A stretch of 64,000 nucleotides of DNA from Agaribacillus aureus (GCA_030442055.1 JAUJEB010000001.1:3100001-3164000), one strand, 5' to 3'; counted from the stretch's first letter, positions 44,305 through 53,401 are shown. Translations and numbers: made by a program. Notes: a model not told the origin generated them from the letters alone.

Positions 44305-45813
44305 TTGGCATTTTCATTGACAAAATTTCCGGGAAACAACTTAAGCAATGGCCGTAAAATCATGATTGCAGGCTTGTTCTTGCTCCTTCCCGCTGCGAGC
44401 ATGATACTATTACTCTTCCTGCCCCCGGCTGATTCGCTATCTTCCTCCTGGTTATTCATAGGCCGGCTCCACCCACTGCTTTTACATTTTCCTATTGTGC
44501 TGATGCCCCTGGTGTTGATCTTTGAAATATTGGGCCGAATCAGGTTTCTGAAGGAACCCACCCGGGCCATCTCCCTTGTGCTGTTAGCAGCGTCCCTGTC
44601 CTGTATCGCCGTGGTTTTGGCGGGATATCTTTTATATGCTTCCGGTGAGTATTCGGGTAACCTGCTGATGGATCACTTCCGCGCCGGTATATGTGCCGGT
44701 CTTGGTGTGTTGGTCACAACCTTCTTATTTTTTTTGTGCCAACTGACGGCGGGGCGGTTTCGTAAGTGGTACTTGACTTTTTTACTATTAACCAACCTGG
44801 TGATTGTCCATGCCAGCCATCTAGGTGGGTCCCTGACCCATGGCCAGGATTATCTTATAGCGCACCTTTCTGCCATCTTTGGCACGAAGGAAAAAGCGCT
44901 GAAGCCGGTGGATGAAATGTTGGTCTACGAGGATCTTATTGTACCGTTTTTTGCGACAAAATGCATTAGCTGTCACAATGAACATAAAATGAAAGGAGGT
45001 TATTTAATGACCTCTTATCAAGCCCTGCTAAAAGGGGGAGAAAGCGGGCAGCCGGGTATTGACATTGCGGAACCGGAACAAAGCGAACTTTTCAACAGAG
45101 TAAGCCTACCCGCCGATCATGAGGATCATATGCCTCCCGAAGGGAAAAAGCCTTTGACGGATCACGAAATAGCCATCTTAAAATTCTGGATTACGTCCGG
45201 TGCCTCCACAACGCTGAAAGTGAAAAATTTACAGCAACACACGGAAATGGCGCCAGTTATCCGGGATTACTTGCCGGAGTCGGCCCGCTTGAATCGCCGG
45301 CTGCTTTACCTGAAAGAGGAAAAGGAAAAGCTGAAAAAGCAACTTGGCGCGCTGGCGGAAAAATTGCAGATTTCCATTGCCGAAGACCTGAAGACATCCG
45401 GTAATTTTTTTACCTTATCTATGAAATTTCCCCCCGCGACCTTCACCGATGAACAATTAAAAGCGTTGCAGCCCTATTTCCCAGTTTTCACCAAAGTATC
45501 ACTGGTAACCAGCGACATAACCGATGATGACTTATATTTTATTGGTAATATGACCAATCTGAGAAAATTATATCTGCAAAAAACAGATTTGAATGGATCG
45601 GGATTGGTTTACCTTCAACAGTTACCGCAGCTTGAAATATTAAACTTATCATTTACGGAAGTAGACGATGCTTCGGTATTGCAGCTCATTAAATTCCCGG
45701 CCCTGAAAAAAGTATACTTATTCGATACACCAATTTCGACGGAGGTAGTCAAAGCCCTGCGTCAACACCAACCAACCACGGAAATACTTTTGGAAGAAGG
45801 CCCCTATAATTGA
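44305..45813 (+). CDS. Membrane cytochrome c with C-terminal leucine-rich repeats, about 500 aa
   Basis: Five hydrophobic helices (to about residue 175) form a DUF2231-like membrane part (FIGRLHPLLLHFPIVLMPL). A Planctomycetes-type cytochrome domain follows with CISCH at 220-224 and EDHMPPEGKKPLTDHE as the methionine segment. The C-terminal 130 residues are leucine-rich repeats (MTNLRKLYLQKTDLNGSGLV). The start is uncertain: TTG 44305 or ATG 44362, both giving a membrane helix soon after. It is the third gene of the DUF1592-DUF1552 group, 59 bases downstream, and probably passes electrons from that pair to the membrane. Confidence 0.88.
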   Translation: MAFSLTKFPGNNLSNGRKIMIAGLFLLLPAASMILLLFLPPADSLSSSWLFIGRLHPLLLHFPIVLMPLVLIFEILGRIRFLKEPTRAISLVLLAASLSCIAVVLAGYLLYASGEYSGNLLMDHFRAGICAGLGVLVTTFLFFLCQLTAGRFRKWYLTFLLLTNLVIVHASHLGGSLTHGQDYLIAHLSAIFGTKEKALKPVDEMLVYEDLIVPFFATKCISCHNEHKMKGGYLMTSYQALLKGGESGQPGIDIAEPEQSELFNRVSLPADHEDHMPPEGKKPLTDHEIAILKFWITSGASTTLKVKNLQQHTEMAPVIRDYLPESARLNRRLLYLKEEKEKLKKQLGALAEKLQISIAEDLKTSGNFFTLSMKFPPATFTDEQLKALQPYFPVFTKVSLVTSDITDDDLYFIGNMTNLRKLYLQKTDLNGSGLVYLQQLPQLEILNLSFTEVDDASVLQLIKFPALKKVYLFDTPISTEVVKALRQHQPTTEILLEEGPYN

Positions 45814-45904
45814 CATTGCTTAGCGAACAGATTCCGGCTATTTTTGACGGCATAGTTTCCATAATTGTTTATATTAATATTTGATGAAATAATTTAGTGG
45901 CATA

Positions 45905-46774
45905 ATGAAGCACGCAATACGTAAGTCTCCTATACCACATTCAAAGACTTTTCTTATTCATGAACTTATTGAGCCATATTTTGATCCGGAATGGCATTTT
46001 CACGCCGAATACCAATTGGTAATTGTGTTGGAAGGGACAGGCACCAGGTTTGTTGGTGACAACATCAGTCATTTCGAAAGCGGCGATATGGTATTTACGG
46101 GATCAAACGTACCACATGTATGGAGGAATGACGAGCAATATTTTCAAAACCTGGGATTGAAAACCCATTGCATTGTAATTTATTTCTCTGCGGATTTTAT
46201 GCAGGAGGCCTTTTTGAACAAGGACGAAATGACCAGCATTCGCGAGCTGATCAAACGGGCGGACAGGGGGTTGGAGATTTCAGGGAAAACCAGGGATACC
46301 GTTGGTGAAATAATGAAAAAGATGTTACAGCAGGAACGTTTTGACGGTGTTTTGTCCCTGCTGCAAATCCTGAACATTCTGGCAGCTTCTGAGGACGTAA
46401 AATACATCAATAAAGAAGGCTATCTGAATACCGTCAGTGACTCGGATTCGGAACGGATGCGTAAGATCCATTCTTATATATTAAATAATTATAAAGACGA
46501 TATCCGGCTGGAGGCAGTCGCCTCCCTGGCCAACCTTTCTCCAACCGCATTCAGCAGGTATTTTAAGGCCAGGGCCAACAAAACTTTTTCAGATTTTGTA
46601 GCGGAATTACGCATCAGCCTCGCCTGCAAATTACTGCTGGATAAAGAAGGGTCCATTGTACAAATAGCCTATGAATGTGGCTATAAAACCTTGTCAAATT
46701 TTAATAGAAAATTCAAGGAAATCACTGGTACAAGCCCTTTAAAATATAAGAAGGCCTACAGCAGAATCAGGTAA
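45905..46774 (+). CDS. AraC family regulator with cupin sensor domain, 289 aa
   Basis: The N-terminal cupin domain (about 25-120) has EPYFDPEWHFHAEYQLVIVL with a HxH pair, GTGTRFVGDNISHFESGD and SNVPHVWRND, the usual sugar-sensing fold. The C-terminal AraC helix-turn-helix spans about 185-285 (IRLEAVASLANLSPTAFSRY, then IVQIAYECGYKTLSNFNRKF and GTSPLKYKK). Such regulators typically control carbohydrate catabolism. The gene is convergent with the ThuA/copper gene (stop-to-stop gap 13 bases) and follows the cytochrome gene by 91 bases, so it may control one or both flanking clusters. Confidence 0.92.
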   Translation: MKHAIRKSPIPHSKTFLIHELIEPYFDPEWHFHAEYQLVIVLEGTGTRFVGDNISHFESGDMVFTGSNVPHVWRNDEQYFQNLGLKTHCIVIYFSADFMQEAFLNKDEMTSIRELIKRADRGLEISGKTRDTVGEIMKKMLQQERFDGVLSLLQILNILAASEDVKYINKEGYLNTVSDSDSERMRKIHSYILNNYKDDIRLEAVASLANLSPTAFSRYFKARANKTFSDFVAELRISLACKLLLDKEGSIVQIAYECGYKTLSNFNRKFKEITGTSPLKYKKAYSRIR

Positions 46775-46787
46775 AAGCATTTAACAC

Positions 46788-49700
46788 TTATTTATTACTA
46801 ATCCATTTCAAACTGTTTTTCAGTATCTGTTGGTATGCCGGCAGGTTGTGTGCTTTTTCGTCATGCCCCAGCGTATTGCACACGATACTGGCCTTGGGGT
46901 GTTTTACGGTCCATACTACCGGAAATTCTTCCCCTGATTCCAAACCTCTGCCAACGGCCAATACCTCTACCTCAGCGGCTTCCGGGTCTTTTTCCCAGCG
47001 ATAAAGTTCATCGATAATTCTGAATTTCGACGGTACGGCCTTCATGATCGGGTGGTTGGGTTTAACAACCCGCACTTCAAATTCCTGGAATTTCTCATGT
47101 GACTGAGAGCCACCTCCTACCAGTTGTTTGTTGTAGGCCGGCCAGTCTTTCCAGTTGTACCACGTACTGGGATGGTAGATCAGCATACCCATTCCCTGAT
47201 CTACCCTGGACATCAGGATTTTGCGCGTTTCCACATCGATGGGTTTGTTGTTACAGAGGTAGAGCACATCTGTGGCTTCCAGCCATTCTCCCAATTGCCG
47301 GGACTGCTCCGTGTAGGTAACAGAAACTTTTCCACCGCTACTCAGTATTTTCCCATCTAACACGCCAAAATGATTGATGAAATCATGGGAACCACCGCCA
47401 CCCATCATAGATACTCTCAGAGCATCCGGATCCCCGGAAATGTAGGTGCCGGGAGCGTTGACTATAATTACACCCTGCATCATACGCCAGTGGCCGGGGA
47501 AGGTACAAAGGAACGGATAACGGCCCGGTTTTTCGGGAACTTCAAACACCACCGTGCCCACCTCTCCCGGGTCCAGCATTTTGGTAGTTCCCAACACATA
47601 CCTCGAATCAGGGACATAGCCCGATTCGGCCGCATCCGGGGTTTGCAGAAAACTATCCACTATTTTCCCAAATGTCTCAAGGCTACCGGCCTGAATAACC
47701 ACCAGGTTATGAGGCATTTGATCCTTATTGGTCAAAACAATTTCAACCGTTTGACCCGTGGTAGCATACAGTATTTTTTTATCATAGGCCATTTTCTGGC
47801 TAACGGTATTCAACGCCAGTACTACGTCGGCTTTAAGCCTGGTCACTCTACCAATACCAACATCAATATAGCGCTCACCACCTGTATCATGGCAATGGAC
47901 CGCAATGGTGTTCTTTCCTTTCCTGAACAGTTTTCCCATCTCCGGCGCCAGTTTAATATATTTATATGGCTTGCTTACACCGTTTTCGGCCAGTAGTAAT
48001 TGACCATTGACATAAACCGAATAGTTGTCATCATGAGTAACTTTAAGCACCGGTTGCTCGATAAGTTGGTCCAGGTCTACTTCCCTTCTCATCCAGATAT
48101 CGGATTTAGACCATTTGGTTTTGGCCGCTGATGTTTTTTCACCCCCAAAAAGTGACGTTCCCTTAGACCAGGCGGCATCGTCGAAAGCAACCGCATACCA
48201 GTTGTCTTCAGGTTTGCTTTCGGTATATCGCCACACGACTGTCTCCTCTTCAGCCGAAGGAATCACCATGTCAACCGTTCTGGGATCAACCACCTGATAA
48301 TTTGGCTCCCGGTAATACACCTTTAAGGCAGCAGTTAACCACTTATCCGAGGTATTGACCGGATCTTCGGAGATGCTTTTAATGGCTTTGGACAGGCCAT
48401 CGGTTTCAGGAAGTTCACCGGCCCGCAGTATTGCTGCTAACCGGACATGTAAATCAGCATCTTCCAGTAAAGCAGACTTTACCAACAGGGTACTTCCCGT
48501 TTCAGATTCCGGCAGGAGCGCCAGGGCTGCTCTTTTTATTGCCCTTGATGGACCAGACAGCGATTTTTCTATAATTCCTTTATTTAATACATCTGTGGCC
48601 CCCAGACCCTTCAATGCCCATAACGCATGGACCTTCGCACTATTTATGGCATCCGTTGCCTTATCATTTTCAGCCAGTTCGGTCAATTTTGGAATCAGCC
48701 CTTCTTTTTTACCTTCTACAATCAGGCGCTGAGCCGTCATGCGCCAAAACATGTTATCACTTTTTAATCCGGCCATCAGCGCCTCGTCATCGTCCGGGTC
48801 GATTTCGGTAATATCTGATTTTTCACCATCTTCATGTTTGATAATATAGATCCGTCCATGCCCCTTGTCTCTGTGAGGATTGATATGGGCATTGCCTTCT
48901 CCTTTGTCATCATTCCATATCTGGTTTTCCATTCCTCTCTTATCCGGATTGTGCTGGATAACCGGGTTATACCAATCGGCTACCCAAAGATTCCCGTCGG
49001 GGCCAGTTTCGGAAAATACAGGTGATGTCCAAGCATCGGTGCTGGCAAAAATATTTCCACCATCTACCTCCCTGTAACCTGCCCCAGCTTCCACAATCCT
49101 GGCAATGTGAACCAGGTGGCCGGTAGGTTCATTTACATACATTTGGTTTCTGTACGCCTCCGGATAGTTTTTTGCCGTATAAAAATTGGCCCCTGCGGCT
49201 GCGGTGTAGCCCCCACGGACATCTACCTGCTGCAGTGGTATGGTATCAACCGGGGAAATTTCGTAATGTCCTTGTATAAAATCAGCATTAATAGCCCAGG
49301 CAGGTAATTTATTCAAGTAGTCATAATATCTTAAAGGAATACCAACATAACAGCAATGGTTATTATTGGCTGTGGAACCAAACACCTCAAAGTCTTCGGT
49401 TATTCCCAACCCCCAGGTATTGTTATTGAATTGTCCCACCGGTTCAAAATAGCTGCCATCCTTTGTGAAGCGATAGACCCCCCTGGTAAAATTAACGTCT
49501 TTTCCTTCGAATCGATTTTCAAAGCCGGAGTATCCGACTGCGCCCCAAATTAAATTATCCGGTCCATAGCGCAGGCTGGAGGGGCCCGCATGTGTATCCC
49601 AGGTACCAAAACCATCAAACAGTACCTCGCGTTCATCCATTTTGTCGTCGCCATCAGTGTCTTTGAGGAAAACCATTTCCGGCGCCTGGGCCACGATCGC

Positions 49701-50117
49701 GCCGCCTTTTACCACTGCGATACCGGTAGACAAACTTTGTTCGGTGGCATAGTCGGTAAACTTATCTGCCTTGCCATCTCCATTGGTATCCTCACAGATC
49801 GTAATCCGGTCGCCTCCTACATCATTGTGTAATCCGTGAGGGTAATCCATGGACTGAACCACCCACAACCTTCCCCGCTCATCCCAGGTAAAAGCGATCG
49901 GATTAATAATCTCCGGTTCCGATGCGTATAAAACGGTCTCGAAGCCTTCCGGCACGTGGATATGCTTTTGAGAAGCTTCCGGGCTCAGCGGGTTTTGAAT
50001 TCTTGGTTCTTCACCTGTATAAGTCAGGGGTGGCAATGGCTCCTTTTTAGCAGAGCATGCCATAAAAAGTGTCAATATGAAGAACAATGGTGATAAGCTG
50101 CCAATAGATTTACGCAT
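46788..50117 (-). CDS. Dehydrogenase-type propeller, HEAT, blue-copper and ThuA fusion lipoprotein, 1109 aa
   Basis: A lipoprotein (lipobox FMAC, Cys21) with at least four parts. Residues 50-410 form a membrane-bound-dehydrogenase-type propeller (FETVLYASEPEIINPIAFTW, DTNGDGKADKF). HEAT-like repeats follow (about 440-600), then a jelly-roll segment (about 620-775). A plastocyanin/azurin-like domain has ligands His803 (MPHNL), Cys871, His876 and probably Met880 (CTFPGHWRMM). A C-terminal ThuA-like glutamine-amidotransferase-fold domain ends the protein (about 905-1107, MGMLIYHPSTWYNWKDW). I find no CXXCH, unlike many relatives of this propeller, so copper may replace heme as electron acceptor. 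It is downstream of the cupin gene by 108 bases on the same strand. Confidence 0.85.
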   Translation of the reverse strand: MRKSIGSLSPLFFILTLFMACSAKKEPLPPLTYTGEEPRIQNPLSPEASQKHIHVPEGFETVLYASEPEIINPIAFTWDERGRLWVVQSMDYPHGLHNDVGGDRITICEDTNGDGKADKFTDYATEQSLSTGIAVVKGGAIVAQAPEMVFLKDTDGDDKMDEREVLFDGFGTWDTHAGPSSLRYGPDNLIWGAVGYSGFENRFEGKDVNFTRGVYRFTKDGSYFEPVGQFNNNTWGLGITEDFEVFGSTANNNHCCYVGIPLRYYDYLNKLPAWAINADFIQGHYEISPVDTIPLQQVDVRGGYTAAAGANFYTAKNYPEAYRNQMYVNEPTGHLVHIARIVEAGAGYREVDGGNIFASTDAWTSPVFSETGPDGNLWVADWYNPVIQHNPDKRGMENQIWNDDKGEGNAHINPHRDKGHGRIYIIKHEDGEKSDITEIDPDDDEALMAGLKSDNMFWRMTAQRLIVEGKKEGLIPKLTELAENDKATDAINSAKVHALWALKGLGATDVLNKGIIEKSLSGPSRAIKRAALALLPESETGSTLLVKSALLEDADLHVRLAAILRAGELPETDGLSKAIKSISEDPVNTSDKWLTAALKVYYREPNYQVVDPRTVDMVIPSAEEETVVWRYTESKPEDNWYAVAFDDAAWSKGTSLFGGEKTSAAKTKWSKSDIWMRREVDLDQLIEQPVLKVTHDDNYSVYVNGQLLLAENGVSKPYKYIKLAPEMGKLFRKGKNTIAVHCHDTGGERYIDVGIGRVTRLKADVVLALNTVSQKMAYDKKILYATTGQTVEIVLTNKDQMPHNLVVIQAGSLETFGKIVDSFLQTPDAAESGYVPDSRYVLGTTKMLDPGEVGTVVFEVPEKPGRYPFLCTFPGHWRMMQGVIIVNAPGTYISGDPDALRVSMMGGGGSHDFINHFGVLDGKILSSGGKVSVTYTEQSRQLGEWLEATDVLYLCNNKPIDVETRKILMSRVDQGMGMLIYHPSTWYNWKDWPAYNKQLVGGGSQSHEKFQEFEVRVVKPNHPIMKAVPSKFRIIDELYRWEKDPEAAEVEVLAVGRGLESGEEFPVVWTVKHPKASIVCNTLGHDEKAHNLPAYQQILKNSLKWISNK

Positions 50118-50225
50118 ATGTCCAGGGTTTTAAAATCACTAATTATTACCATATTTCCGTTGCAGACAATCGATCTGCTTAATTAGTGTAGGTGAAAATT
50201 CATCAATTGACCTATGGTTCAATAT

Positions 50226-50633
50226 CTAACCTTGTCGATACTGAGCATAGGGTAAGTTCTCATACTCGTCGATAGTGGCTATCTTCCCTCCGCCTGCGGG
50301 AGCCAGTATAGCCAAAAACTCTAATTCATCGCTCCCGGCATTGAAAGTGGCATGCACAACATTTTGGTCGATATAAACCGAATCACCTGGTCCCAGAAGC
50401 TGCTTTTTATCCTCAACCCATTGCTCTGCTGTTCCTTTTAAAATATAAAGTATCTCATGCATCTCCGGGTGCCGATGAAAATTGTGCATCCCTCCCTTTG
50501 GGATAACCACCCTTACCAGATACGTGTCGGCCTGCCTGCTTACCTCTGCGTTGTAATACCAATGATGATTTCTGCCCAATACCTGCTCTTTGACAGTATC
50601 TTCATCTTTGACAAATTTCCAGTATTTAGTCAT
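50226..50633 (-). CDS. Cupin domain protein, 135 aa
   Basis: A single cupin_2 barrel with a complete metal site: motif 1 is HNFHRHPEMHE with His53, His55 and Glu60, and motif 2 contains His94 in DQNVVHATFNAG. It has no signal peptide. Such small cupins are isomerases, epimerases or dioxygenases of sugars and small acids, or binding proteins. It lies 9 bases after the PEP-hydrolase-family gene and therefore shares its transcript. A catabolic step acting on the same intermediate is an inference from this linkage. Confidence 0.9.
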   Translation of the reverse strand: MTKYWKFVKDEDTVKEQVLGRNHHWYYNAEVSRQADTYLVRVVIPKGGMHNFHRHPEMHEILYILKGTAEQWVEDKKQLLGPGDSVYIDQNVVHATFNAGSDELEFLAILAPAGGGKIATIDEYENLPYAQYRQG

Positions 50634-50642
50634 TGGCTACTG

Positions 50643-51503
50643 CTAAGACAGGGTCAGTGATTTAAACTTTCTGGTTAAATCCGTGAGTGATTGCTCAACA
50701 CCCATTCTTTCAAGCGAAGAGGCGCCAACAAATCCGTGTGCCTCGGTCTTATCCAAAATAATTCTTACATCTTCCGGCGTATTGACCGGGCCACCATGTG
50801 CCAGAAAAAAAGTATCCGGGTTGGATTTTTTAACCGCATCAATGATAGCCTGAGTTCGTTCAATGGCATCATCCATCGTGCAGGTAGCGCTCTGTACACC
50901 AATGGAACCGCCAACGGTTGTTCCGACATGTGCGATGATAGCATCCGCCCCAACGTCGGCCATCTGGACCGCTTCTTCAGGTTTGGCTACATATACCACT
51001 GAAAACAGGTCCATCTTTGTCGCCAGACCTACCATATCAACCTCCTTTTGGAAACTCATACCGGTTTCTTCCAGGACATTTCTGAAATGCCCATCGACAA
51101 TGGCATGTGTCGGGAAATTGTTCACGCCGGAAAAGCCCATGTCTTTTACTTGTCCGAGAAAATGCCACATTCTTCTCCGGGGGTCTGTACCGTGGACGCC
51201 ACAGATTACGGGTACTTCCTCCACTACCGGTAACACCTCGAATTCACCTATCTCCATGGCCACCGCATTGGCATCTCCATAAGCCATCATACCTGCAGTG
51301 GAGCCGTGACCACTCATTCTGAAACGGCCGGAGTTATAAATAATAATGAGATCTGCTCCTCCTTTCTCAATAAATTTAGCACTGATACCAGTACCTGCAC
51401 CTGCCGCTATGATCGCCTCATTTTTATCTAATGTCGCCTTCAATCGGTCTCTGACTTCCTGTTTTGTGTAAGGGTTTCCTTTCCCCGTCCATGGATTTGG
51501 CAT
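50643..51503 (-). CDS. PEP-hydrolase-family TIM-barrel protein, 286 aa
   Basis: The sequence matches the phosphoenolpyruvate hydrolase-like family (PEP mutase/isocitrate lyase TIM-barrel superfamily): an NEAIIAAGAGTGISAKFIEKG start, GGADLIIIYNSGRFRMSGHGS, a central GFSGVNNFPTHAIVDGHFR block, AIIAHVGTTVGGSIG and GFVGASSLERMGVE at the end. The metal and catalytic residues cannot be assigned by eye. The same fold is fused to the ATP-binding domain in plant Tm-1; here the partner is the separate gene at 51800, with about 300 bases between. The product is cytoplasmic. The substrate is not known. Confidence 0.9.
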   Translation of the reverse strand: MPNPWTGKGNPYTKQEVRDRLKATLDKNEAIIAAGAGTGISAKFIEKGGADLIIIYNSGRFRMSGHGSTAGMMAYGDANAVAMEIGEFEVLPVVEEVPVICGVHGTDPRRRMWHFLGQVKDMGFSGVNNFPTHAIVDGHFRNVLEETGMSFQKEVDMVGLATKMDLFSVVYVAKPEEAVQMADVGADAIIAHVGTTVGGSIGVQSATCTMDDAIERTQAIIDAVKKSNPDTFFLAHGGPVNTPEDVRIILDKTEAHGFVGASSLERMGVEQSLTDLTRKFKSLTLS

Positions 51504-51714
51504 TGTAGTATTAAGTTTAGATGGTTTTTATTTATCTAATAATTCTGTTCTGAAATCTTAGCTTATTGATCTACCCGGTCTACCGCGATCTCCGGCCCTG
51601 TCAACCGGCTTTTCCAAAAGTATTTATACAAAATAGCGAAAGAATTTTATTAATATCTTTCTGTTTTGTTGCCAATTCTGACTGTATTATACCGTTTTTA
51701 TATTGATTTTATTA

Positions 51715-51730
51715 AAAATGATATCATTTT
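51715..51730. promoter_or_regulatory. Perfect 16-bp palindrome AAAATGATATCATTTT
   Basis: A perfect 16-bp palindrome in the 296-base space between the Tm-1-like gene (stop 51800) and the PEP-hydrolase-family gene (start 51503). It could be an operator for a second transcript starting with the PEP-hydrolase-family gene. It is too short and AT-rich to be certain. Nothing else stands out in this spacer. Confidence 0.35.
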
Positions 51731-51799
51731 AATCACAAAAAGGTAGCAGTAAAAGGATTTTCTATCAATGGTAGATTTGGGAAATGCAAACTTCGCCGC

Positions 51800-53041
51800 T
51801 TATTTGCCCATCAGTTCTAAAAGCTGATGAACTGCTTGCTCGGCAAATAGGGGATCATTGATATTGGCATCCACCTCTACTATCTTAATTGACTTTCCGG
51901 CATGTTTCTTTATGGAAGTGAACAGGGCCTCATCTGTATCAGTGTTATGAAATACTTCCCCTTCACTGCTGATTTTTGATATCCCTTTAAGTGGCAGTAA
52001 TACGACAACTTTCCCTTTTGACCGGTTTAGTTTTTCTGCGAATTGCTGTCCTAAAATTCTGTTCTCATCCATATTGGTACGCATGAGGGTAACGTCGGGT
52101 GCCCAGGAATACAACTGTCTGGACCTGTATCGTTCGGGGACCGTATCCATGGCACCAAAATTTACCATATCGAGACAACCGGGCACCACCACCTGCGGGA
52201 TACCCATTTGCGCAGCGGCGGTGAGACGATCCGGTCCGGCACTACAAATACCATCACATAAATCATCTGCCAACTCAGTAGTGGTAATATCTAAAACAGC
52301 ATCAAAGCAACCCTCCAGGATCAAGGACTCCATGGTTTTACCCCCAACACCTACGGCGTGAAAGGTAAGTACATCATAAGTCTTGCTCCTTAACATGTCA
52401 ACACATTTGTCAACACAGGCAGTCGTATTACCAAATATACTCATGGCGATACTGCCCGATGTCTTGAATTGATCTTTGATGTCGGAATTGATCATACCGC
52501 AAATAGCTCCCGAGGCCTGGTTTATCAATGTCATGCTGATACTATTGAGTCCCGCCACATCAACCACGGAAGGTATTAGGGTAATATCTTTACTGCCAAT
52601 ATGGTGAGACAGGTCTTTGGTGGCCAGCGTACTCAAACAAAGTTTTGGTATGCCAAAAGGAATTACCTGCATCGCCGACAAGGCAATATAAGTACCTCCT
52701 CCCCCTCCCATACTGATAACGCCGTCTACCTTTCCCTGCGAAAATAGGTTTTTAATGATACGTGCCGCCCCCTCGCCCATTTTCTGAATGGCCTGTCCCC
52801 GGTCGCCTTTAGCGCGAAGTTCCAATAGCTCCGCGCCGGCGGCCTCTGCCACTTCTGCAGCTTCAAAATCTGCCTGGAAATTACTTGTCGTTCCCAACAC
52901 ACCTGTGTTAATAGATATGACTTTCACACTCTGACGCAATAAACACGACCGAAGGTAGCTGAAGTCTTCACCCTTGGTGTCAAAGCAACCAAGCATTACA
53001 ACTATTTTATCATCAGCAGAATAATCGTCTGGATTCAGCAT
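51800..53041 (-). CDS. Tm-1-like ATP-binding domain protein (UPF0261), 413 aa
   Basis: A member of the UPF0261/Tm-1-like family. The N-terminal MLGCFDTKGEDFSYLR (about 16-31) and ISINTGVLGTTSNFQAD, the glycine-rich VISMGGGGGTYIALSAMQ loop near 109-126 (candidate nucleotide site), THDLxxHIGSKDIT-type and MTLINQASGAICGM segments are family hallmarks. There is no signal peptide. In tomato, Tm-1 joins this domain to a PEP-hydrolase-like TIM barrel and blocks tomato mosaic virus replication. Here the two halves are separate neighbours. In bacteria the ancestral role is probably catabolic; that is inference. Confidence 0.92.
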   Translation of the reverse strand: MLNPDDYSADDKIVVMLGCFDTKGEDFSYLRSCLLRQSVKVISINTGVLGTTSNFQADFEAAEVAEAAGAELLELRAKGDRGQAIQKMGEGAARIIKNLFSQGKVDGVISMGGGGGTYIALSAMQVIPFGIPKLCLSTLATKDLSHHIGSKDITLIPSVVDVAGLNSISMTLINQASGAICGMINSDIKDQFKTSGSIAMSIFGNTTACVDKCVDMLRSKTYDVLTFHAVGVGGKTMESLILEGCFDAVLDITTTELADDLCDGICSAGPDRLTAAAQMGIPQVVVPGCLDMVNFGAMDTVPERYRSRQLYSWAPDVTLMRTNMDENRILGQQFAEKLNRSKGKVVVLLPLKGISKISSEGEVFHNTDTDEALFTSIKKHAGKSIKIVEVDANINDPLFAEQAVHQLLELMGK

Positions 53042-53221
53042 GGCAGTATGGATGGCTTTTTCAGGTTAATCACTATTCCTAAAAATGAAAAATTTTTGCT
53101 TAAGTAACCATCTGTATTATAGCCAAAAAAGACTGTATTTTATCATTATTATTATAATTTAAGGATAAACTATAATAAAAAAAAGGATTATTACTCTGGG
53201 CTACCGCTATAAACGGCAATC

Positions 53222-53401
53222 ATGGTATCAGGTGTTTTTGCCGGATCGATGAAAAATTTCAGAAATAAAAAAATCCGCCTGGGTAAATCCGAGACAATGG
53301 AACGAGAATTCTCTTACGGTCATACCAATCGCCAGGAATCGTTTTGGACATGCCAGGTAGTAGGAATGATCAAATTATTGGCGCCAGCCGTCAATTCATA
53401 G
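53222..53401 (+). CDS. Possible small ORF, 59 aa
   Basis: A 59-codon frame (starts MVSGVFAGSMKNFRNKKIRL, ends LLAPAVNS) in the 496-base space between the divergent Tm-1-like gene and the T9SS cargo gene. It has a basic first half and a tryptophan/cysteine-containing second half (ESFWTCQVVGMIK). No family is recognised; a chance frame or a decayed gene is equally possible. The rest of this space is very AT-rich. Confidence 0.25.
   Translation: MVSGVFAGSMKNFRNKKIRLGKSETMEREFSYGHTNRQESFWTCQVVGMIKLLAPAVNS

Noticed and set aside
47370-47996. Plus-strand open frame of 208 codons opposite the copper-ThuA gene
   Set aside because: It lies wholly antisense to a well-supported coding region with clear domain motifs; its own translation shows no domain-like pattern.
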